The notes below the pieces were generated by a model that was not told the origin of the DNA, searched no databases, and saw nothing but the letters and a program-made list of their open reading frames with translations. Below are positions 15,801-22,213 of a DNA stretch of 24,626 bases, piece after piece. How positions within the stretch are numbered: the stretch's first letter is position 1; every line of letters begins with the position of its first letter. This DNA comes from CAYGUK01 sp964352985. Its GTDB lineage: Bacteria > Pseudomonadota > Gammaproteobacteria > JAHCLG01. A program made the translations under genes and the position numbers. The stretch spans positions 1 through 24,626 of the forward strand of contig CAYGUK010000055.1 of assembly GCA_964352985.1 (NCBI GenBank). The letters are read 5' to 3'.

Positions 15801-18581
15801 ATGAAACTTTCACGTTCGCCTTTAAATAAGAAAAATTTATGCCAGCAATATTGGCGTCGGTGCACATTGCTTGGAATTATTATATTAGTCATTCTATGTG
15901 TAATATTTCATCAAACGCTTTACCGCTATTACTTACAAGCTAAGCAAAAAATCTTTATTGAAGTGTTAAGTTTTGCCGAAGAGCATGGTTTTGTTAAAAA
16001 TAGAGTCATTGTACAACGCCCCGGGCAAAGTGTTTCTCTAGAAAAAAAATTGTGGCAGGCATTTTTACGAGCGCCAATTGTTTGGTGGCAAGCTAACGAT
16101 GCTAAGTTACCCGAATTTAAACTCGATATTAAATTTGCTTATGCGATGAAACTACAACATGAAAGAGAAATAGCAATAAAAAAAGGCGTATTGTTAAATT
16201 CCAACAAAGATTTTGTGCCTGCAGTCTTAACCATCAATAATCAAAAAAAAATCCCAGTTAGAGTGAGATTAAAAGGGGATCTTACCGATCATATTGCGAG
16301 TGATAAATATTCATTACGCGTTAAAGTGCGAGGAGAGCATGCCGTATTCGGTATGCGTCAATTCTCACTCCAAAATCCAGCACGACGTGATGTGATGGGG
16401 CCTCTAATATTTACAGCTACGTTGCGAGCAATTGGATCAACGGTGATTGCGCCAACATTTCGTTATGTCAAGTTGGATATCAATGGTCAATCCTTTGGTA
16501 TTATGGCATTAGAAGAGCATTTCACTAAATCATTATTAGCCAATAATCATCGAACGGAAGGTGTCATAATAAAATTTAATGAAGAAAAATTATGGCAGTA
16601 TTTAATTATGGAAAATAAACACAATTTAATCGTCGATAATTATTATAACGCTGTTATTTCATGTTTTTCCGAAGATGCCGTAATGACTTCTCCTGTCTTA
16701 AGAAGAGAATTTTTCTTGGCAGTTGGATTATTACGAGGATTCATTCACCATAAATTAAAAGCTTCTCAAGTTTTTGATAGTAAATTAATGGGAGAGTATT
16801 TAGCAACAGCTGATCTATGGGGAAGTATTCATGCTCTGCGCTGGAATAATATGCGTTTTTATTTTAATCCAGTAACCGCAAAATTGGAGCCAATTGTTTT
16901 TGATGTGGAACTCGATCAAAGTCTTCCAGCGACAATGATGCCAACACTCTCTTTTGTCAACGAAACACCCGCGATTGCCCGAGATATATTAGGAGATAAA
17001 AAACTTTATCAAGCATTTTTGCTTGCAGGGAAAAAATACTATTATGTTCTAAAAAATGGTAGTTTAGTGAATCATCTAAAGAAAGTTCAACAATATTACC
17101 TTAAAGAAATTGGTCGAGAATTTTATCTATTTCGGCCTTTTGATTTTAACTCTTTATATCAACAAGCTGTTTGTATTTTAGATCAATCTAAATGTTATGT
17201 AGGTAGTTTTGTGACGCTTGATGAATCACTCATCAAAATGTCAAATAATCAAGCGATGAATGATCACCCGGTGAATGTTTTCCGTTATGATGAGAATGGT
17301 CAGCATGTTATTGAAGTCAATAATTTACTATTGATGCCCACAACTTTATTTTCGATAACCGCAAAAGACTTGGATTTTGCAACAATCCCTTTAGATCTCA
17401 AACCAGCAAAATTATTACCGACTGTTTTACCTGCAGCACAAATTAAAAAAGTACCATCGGCGCTATTTTTTACTTATAAAAGCCAAAATCCAAATGAAAT
17501 TATAGCAAGCGTGCAAGCAAATAATAACAATGAAAAAAATAATAAAATGCAACGATCACATATTATCAATGTTAAAGCGATCCCTTACGCACCAATTATG
17601 ACTAAACCTGCTATACCCTCATCAGACTTAGATAATATGTTAAAAATGAATTCATTTATTAAAATAAATGATAAGGAAATAATAATTAATAAGGGAACAT
17701 ATCAAGTCACAGGGAACATTATTATTCCAGAAAATTATCATTTTGTAATTAATGCTGGTGTGACCTTAAATTTTTCACCGCATGAAAAAATAATAAGCTA
17801 TGGTGATTTACAATTTAAAGGTAATAGTGATGAACCAATTTTTCTTCAAGCTAAAACAGATTGGGATGGCATCGTTGTTTTTAACGCAAATAAAATTTCA
17901 CATTGGTCATATGTTGAAGTTAATAATACGAGCGGCGTTAAAAATGGCGCATGGCAATTGCGAGGTGGTGTTACGTTTTATCAATCATCTTTTGACGGCC
18001 AACATTGCACCTTTTCTAATAATAAAGCAGAGGATGCTTTAAATATTGTGAAGTCTGAATTTTCCTTAAAATATTCACATTTTGATCATACTGTTTCTGA
18101 TGCGTTTGATGCTGATTTTGCGCAAGGAGAAATTATCAATAGTGAATTTAGTGCAATCGGATCAAATAGTGGTGGTGATGCGATTGATGTGAGTGGCACA
18201 AAAATCAATGTTTCTCACACCTCCATGACTAATATTCGGGATAAAGCGATTTCAATTGGTGAACACAGTGAAGCGACTATTTCTCATCTGAAAGTTCAAG
18301 ATTCATTATTTGGTGTTGTGAGTAAAGATTTATCGACGATTACTATTAGCATGTCTGATTTACAAAATATAAAATTCTATGCATTTATGGCTTATATTAA
18401 AAAACCTGTTTATGGGCCTGCTAAAATAAATGCAGACAGCATAACGCTAAAAAATATTGGACAAGATGCGATTGCACAAATCGGATCGTCAATTATGCTG
18501 AATGGCAAAAAAATTATTCCGAGTGATTTGGATGTGAAAAAGTTTTATCAAACTGAAATGAAATCTGATAAACCAATCTAA
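15801..18581 (+). CDS. Membrane-anchored CotH-like kinase with C-terminal parallel beta-helix (copy 1)
   Basis: CotH proteins are atypical kinases; Bacillus CotH phosphorylates spore coat proteins. This 926-residue protein has one N-terminal membrane segment (about 23-39) after a basic stretch, placing the rest in the periplasm. The CotH-like domain (about 100-450) shows VRVRLKGD (155-160), YVKLDINGQSFGIMALEEH (222-240), then DLWGSIHALRWNN (338-350) and RFYFNP...LEPIVFDVELD (352-372), which parallel the CotH motifs for strand, lid and metal site. After a linker region, residues from about 615 form a right-handed beta-helix of short repeats (GVTLNFSPHEKIISYGDLQFKG, shortened to GVTLNF; later AEDALNIV, GGDAIDVSG, DKAISIGEHS). 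Two homologues follow downstream. The substrate is unknown. ATG 15801 overlaps the stop of a three-codon ORF. Confidence 0.85.
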   Translation: MKLSRSPLNKKNLCQQYWRRCTLLGIIILVILCVIFHQTLYRYYLQAKQKIFIEVLSFAEEHGFVKNRVIVQRPGQSVSLEKKLWQAFLRAPIVWWQANDAKLPEFKLDIKFAYAMKLQHEREIAIKKGVLLNSNKDFVPAVLTINNQKKIPVRVRLKGDLTDHIASDKYSLRVKVRGEHAVFGMRQFSLQNPARRDVMGPLIFTATLRAIGSTVIAPTFRYVKLDINGQSFGIMALEEHFTKSLLANNHRTEGVIIKFNEEKLWQYLIMENKHNLIVDNYYNAVISCFSEDAVMTSPVLRREFFLAVGLLRGFIHHKLKASQVFDSKLMGEYLATADLWGSIHALRWNNMRFYFNPVTAKLEPIVFDVELDQSLPATMMPTLSFVNETPAIARDILGDKKLYQAFLLAGKKYYYVLKNGSLVNHLKKVQQYYLKEIGREFYLFRPFDFNSLYQQAVCILDQSKCYVGSFVTLDESLIKMSNNQAMNDHPVNVFRYDENGQHVIEVNNLLLMPTTLFSITAKDLDFATIPLDLKPAKLLPTVLPAAQIKKVPSALFFTYKSQNPNEIIASVQANNNNEKNNKMQRSHIINVKAIPYAPIMTKPAIPSSDLDNMLKMNSFIKINDKEIIINKGTYQVTGNIIIPENYHFVINAGVTLNFSPHEKIISYGDLQFKGNSDEPIFLQAKTDWDGIVVFNANKISHWSYVEVNNTSGVKNGAWQLRGGVTFYQSSFDGQHCTFSNNKAEDALNIVKSEFSLKYSHFDHTVSDAFDADFAQGEIINSEFSAIGSNSGGDAIDVSGTKINVSHTSMTNIRDKAISIGEHSEATISHLKVQDSLFGVVSKDLSTITISMSDLQNIKFYAFMAYIKKPVYGPAKINADSITLKNIGQDAIAQIGSSIMLNGKKIIPSDLDVKKFYQTEMKSDKPI

Positions 18582-18587
18582 AATTCA

Positions 18588-18616
18588 TTCGCAAGTGATT
18601 AGTCAAATGTTATACT
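18588..18616 (+). promoter_or_regulatory. Probable sigma-70 promoter of the DUF4956-CotH2-CotH3 unit
   Basis: TTCGCA (18588-18593), a 17-bp spacer and TATACT (18611-18616). Transcription would start near 18623, leaving an 88-nt leader before the DUF4956 start codon. The -35 is identical to that at 14010. Confidence 0.6.
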
Positions 18617-18643
18617 CAACACGTTGTTATATTGTAAAAAACG

Positions 18644-18672
18644 ATTCGTCTGATATATAAGACTAGGCGAAT
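18644..18672 (+). other. Stem-loop in the leader of the DUF4956 unit
   Basis: ATTCGTC (18644-18650) can pair with GGCGAAT (18666-18672) with one G-U pair, and a smaller GTCT/AGAC pairing lies inside. It falls within the predicted 5' leader and ends about 25 nt before the ribosome site. There is no T-tract, so it is not a terminator. A regulatory role is speculative. Confidence 0.35.
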
Positions 18673-18710
18673 ACGAATAAAATACATATTATCAGATAAG
18701 GAATGTTTAA

Positions 18711-19412
18711 ATGAATCAACAATTAACTGAGATAAATCGGCTATTACTCACCTCATCAGCGCTAAATTTAAAGCCATTTATTATTAATTTAATTGTGGGG
18801 ATTCTTTTAGGATTTTTGCTGAGGTACTGTTATCGTCGATTTGCTTCAACCTTATCAAACCGTGATGAATTAGGTAACATTTTTCCGATCATTGTTTTAA
18901 CAACGATATTAATTATCGCCGTGTTAAAATCATCTTTAGCTATCGCGATTGGATTAGTGGGGGCTTTATCGATTGTCCGTTTTCGTACGCCGATAAAAGA
19001 ACCTGAAGAATTAGCGTATTTATTTCTCTGTATTGCAATCGGTATTTCTTTAGGCGCGGGGCAAACTATTGCTTGTATTGTCGGAACCATTATTATTTTA
19101 GCGATGATCATTAGTTTAAAATGGATGAAAAGAAATAAAGCCGAAACGGGTTTATTTATTGCGATAGATTGTGATGATACAGGAAATAATAAAGGAAGTG
19201 ATTATTTAAAAAAATTCAATGAACTTATTCTCAAACATTCTATCAATGGTGATTTACGTCGTTTTGATGAACGTGGAAATCAACTCGAAATTTTATATTA
19301 TGTCAATATTGCAAATATGGAATTACTTACAGAGCTTACCAATGAAATTAGAAATACATTTACGGATGTTGGCATTAGTATACTCGATCAAAAAAATGTA
19401 TCCGGGATTTAA
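18711..19412 (+). CDS. DUF4956 family membrane protein
   Basis: The 233-residue protein carries the unmistakable DUF4956 signature: SLAIAIGLVGALSIVRFRT followed by IKEPEELAYLFLCIAIGISLGAGQ (about residues 82-123). About four membrane segments (about 23-40, 58-75, 80-95 and 103-140) precede a soluble C-terminal domain of about 90 residues with a ferredoxin-like beta-alpha pattern. The family's biochemical function is not established. It often sits beside CotH and VTC-domain polyphosphate polymerase genes, which fits its CotH neighbours here. ATG 18711 has AAGGA at 8 nt. The stop is 11 nt before the CotH2 start, so the genes form one transcript. Confidence 0.93.
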   Translation: MNQQLTEINRLLLTSSALNLKPFIINLIVGILLGFLLRYCYRRFASTLSNRDELGNIFPIIVLTTILIIAVLKSSLAIAIGLVGALSIVRFRTPIKEPEELAYLFLCIAIGISLGAGQTIACIVGTIIILAMIISLKWMKRNKAETGLFIAIDCDDTGNNKGSDYLKKFNELILKHSINGDLRRFDERGNQLEILYYVNIANMELLTELTNEIRNTFTDVGISILDQKNVSGI

Positions 19413-19423
19413 GGTGTCACCTC

Positions 19424-22201
19424 ATGAGATTAATTGGGCGACGCAAGCGACTGCCTAAAAAAAAGATCCTGTTAGCTTTATTGTTAATTTTGCTGATTAT
19501 CATCGCTTTAGGTTTTACATTTCAAAAACAAGTTCGACAATCTTTTAATGAATTTCTCGATAATAATTATTCAACTGTTTTAGATTGGGCGGTCGAACAC
19601 GGTTACGTTGTGACACGTAATTCACTCGAACTATATAAGTCGCGAACATCTATAGTTAAAGATATTTTGCTTGCTTCAATTCAGGCACCCTTTAGATGGT
19701 TGAGTAGTGATAGCGATAGTTTACCAAGTTTAAATTTCGTAATTGAATTAAAACAGTATTTAAAAATAAAACAAAAAAGACATGAAGCGTTAAAATTATC
19801 GATTTTACATAGTTCAGAAAATGATTTTGTTCCTGCGTTTGTTGATGTTAATAATCAACAAATCGTCCGTGTAAGGATGCGTTTAAAAGGTGATGTTGCA
19901 GTCGATCATCTAGCGGGGCGTAAATGGTCATTTAGAATTAAAACGCGTGATGATGATTCGATTTTTTCGATGCAACGTTTTTCTATGCAAAGTCCAACAA
20001 CCCGAGATTTAATTGGGCCATTAGTTTTTAAATCAAGCTTACATGCCATCGACAACAACATTATTTTCCCACGTTATAAATATGTGCGTGTGACAATCAA
20101 CGGTGAAAATATTGGGATTATGTTATTAGAAGAACATTTCTCAAAAACTTTATTAGAGCACCGTGGTGTGCTTGATAGCCCCATTATAAAATTTAATGAG
20201 TCTCGTTTATGGAATAATATATTAATGGGTGATGCAAGAAATCCGATTTACAATAATTATAAAATCACCCCCATCTCAGCATTTAGAGCAAATCGTTTAT
20301 TAGCAAAACCCATGTTACGCCGAGACTATAGAGTTGCCGTTGGTTTGATGCGCGCTTATATCGAAAATCAATTACCTGCTCATGAAGTATTTGATGCTAA
20401 ACAAGTTGGCTATTATTTAGCGACGATTGATCTCTGGGGTGCAAAGCATGCAATGCAATGGAATAATGTGAGATTTTATTACAATCCCATTATCGCAAAA
20501 TTGCAACCGATTCCCTATGATGTAGAACTCGATTCTACGGTCCCAGTTAGTGCGATAGCTTCAACATCTGAGTCGAATTATTTTAATTACTTTTATACTG
20601 AATTGCTCACAGACCCGGTTGTTAAATTTTATTATGAACAAGCGATTAAAAAATATGCGAAGTTAATTCAATCAGGTGAATTACAAAAAATAATTACCCA
20701 AGTTGAAAATGATAACCTAAAGAAACTGGGAAGTGAGTTTTATTTATATCCCCGTTTTAACTTGGATTTATTTAAATTACAAATTCCATGTTTGTTAGAT
20801 CGTGACAAGTGTAAATTTAAAAAAATCAAGTATGATGCTTCCCCAAAAATATATGCGCCATCGGCAAAACAAGCAATCAGTAGCAAATTAATTAATGCTT
20901 ACCTTATACAAGAAGGTGATAAAGCCTACTTAGAAATCCAAAATATTGTTCCATTTGATGTAAAAGTACTGGGTATTTTTAGTAAAGATAATCTGGGTAA
21001 CGTTAAAGAAATAAGTCTTAAAGAAAAATTACCCCTCACGCTTCTCTCGACTCCTTTTTTCACATTACCTAAAATGTATAAAATCACACTCAATGCATTA
21101 CCAACCGATTTCAAAGATCTAGAGATAAAATCTCAAGCTGAAGTGCCTGAAGATGTGCAAAACTATTTTGGTAAAGGAAAAGTGTTAACGAGCAAAATAG
21201 TTCCTTATGTTAGCACACTAACACAAAACCCCATTCCAAATGTTGATATAAAATCTATGCTGGCACAAAATACTTTTATTAAAAAGGAGGATAATCAACT
21301 TATAATTCGTGCGGGTAATTGGCAAGTTAAAGGTAATTTAATTATCCCAAATAATAATACGTTGCTTATCATGCCTGGCGTGACGTTACATTTTTCTGAA
21401 AAAAATATGTTAGTTGCTTATGGCAATTTGATATTTAAAGGTAATGCGACGCAACCTATTTTATTAAGTGGAAAAGGAACGCAATCTTGGAATGGTCTAG
21501 TTGTATTACAATCTACTAAGTCTTCAGATTGGCAATATGTCAATGTTGAAAATACCAGTGGTATTAAAACACCCTTATGGCAGTTACGTGGTGGCGTGAC
21601 CTTTTATTTCAATCCAGTGACTTTATCACATTGTCAATTTGCTAATAATTCAGGTGAAGATGCGTTAAATATTATTCACTCCACATTTAAAATTGATCAC
21701 ATAGAAATAAAAAATGCAGCGTCAGATGGCTTTGATAGTGATTTCTCAATTGGTGAAATTAATAATTCAACTTTTCATCATATTGGTGCTATTGGCGGTG
21801 GTGATGCCCTGGATTTTAGTGGCTCTCAAGTAACAATACACAAGTTAAAAATTTATCATATTCGTGATAAAGGTATTTCAATTGGTGAAAATAGTCATGT
21901 GGACATCAATCAAGCCGATATTAAAAATGTAGGTGTTGGTATAGTCAGTAAAGATGATTCTAGCGTAGTGTTATCAAATGTAGTAATAACTGATGCTGAA
22001 TATTATTCGTTAATGGCTTTTATCAAAAAGTCAACTTATGGTCCTGCTACCATTACGGGGACCAACGTCAAATTTGATCAACAGCAAGCAATCGTACAAT
22101 TAAAAAGTAACATCACTATTAATGGAAAAACAATTCCACCTGAATTTTTAGATGTTGATAATTTATATCATTCAATCATGATTTCGAACAAGCCTATATG
22201 A
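19424..22201 (+). CDS. Membrane-anchored CotH-like kinase with C-terminal parallel beta-helix (copy 2)
   Basis: This 925-residue paralogue of the CotH gene at 15801 keeps the same layout. It has a very basic N terminus (RRKRLPKKK), one membrane segment (about 14-32), and a CotH-like domain with VRMRLKGD, YVRVTINGENIGIMLLEEH, DLWGAKHAMQWNN (D336, H342) and LQPIPYDVELD (D366, D370). A linker follows, then a beta-helix from about 615, with SGEDALNII, GGDALDFSGS and DKGISIGENS. It keeps all the acidic positions shared with copy 1. ATG 19424 has AAGG at 7-9 nt. It lies between DUF4956 and the third copy with gaps of only 11 and 12 nt, implying coordinated expression. The function is inferred as periplasmic phosphotransfer or a related activity on an unknown substrate. 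Confidence 0.85.
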   Translation: MRLIGRRKRLPKKKILLALLLILLIIIALGFTFQKQVRQSFNEFLDNNYSTVLDWAVEHGYVVTRNSLELYKSRTSIVKDILLASIQAPFRWLSSDSDSLPSLNFVIELKQYLKIKQKRHEALKLSILHSSENDFVPAFVDVNNQQIVRVRMRLKGDVAVDHLAGRKWSFRIKTRDDDSIFSMQRFSMQSPTTRDLIGPLVFKSSLHAIDNNIIFPRYKYVRVTINGENIGIMLLEEHFSKTLLEHRGVLDSPIIKFNESRLWNNILMGDARNPIYNNYKITPISAFRANRLLAKPMLRRDYRVAVGLMRAYIENQLPAHEVFDAKQVGYYLATIDLWGAKHAMQWNNVRFYYNPIIAKLQPIPYDVELDSTVPVSAIASTSESNYFNYFYTELLTDPVVKFYYEQAIKKYAKLIQSGELQKIITQVENDNLKKLGSEFYLYPRFNLDLFKLQIPCLLDRDKCKFKKIKYDASPKIYAPSAKQAISSKLINAYLIQEGDKAYLEIQNIVPFDVKVLGIFSKDNLGNVKEISLKEKLPLTLLSTPFFTLPKMYKITLNALPTDFKDLEIKSQAEVPEDVQNYFGKGKVLTSKIVPYVSTLTQNPIPNVDIKSMLAQNTFIKKEDNQLIIRAGNWQVKGNLIIPNNNTLLIMPGVTLHFSEKNMLVAYGNLIFKGNATQPILLSGKGTQSWNGLVVLQSTKSSDWQYVNVENTSGIKTPLWQLRGGVTFYFNPVTLSHCQFANNSGEDALNIIHSTFKIDHIEIKNAASDGFDSDFSIGEINNSTFHHIGAIGGGDALDFSGSQVTIHKLKIYHIRDKGISIGENSHVDINQADIKNVGVGIVSKDDSSVVLSNVVITDAEYYSLMAFIKKSTYGPATITGTNVKFDQQQAIVQLKSNITINGKTIPPEFLDVDNLYHSIMISNKPI

Positions 22202-22213
22202 TGGGATGAAAAA

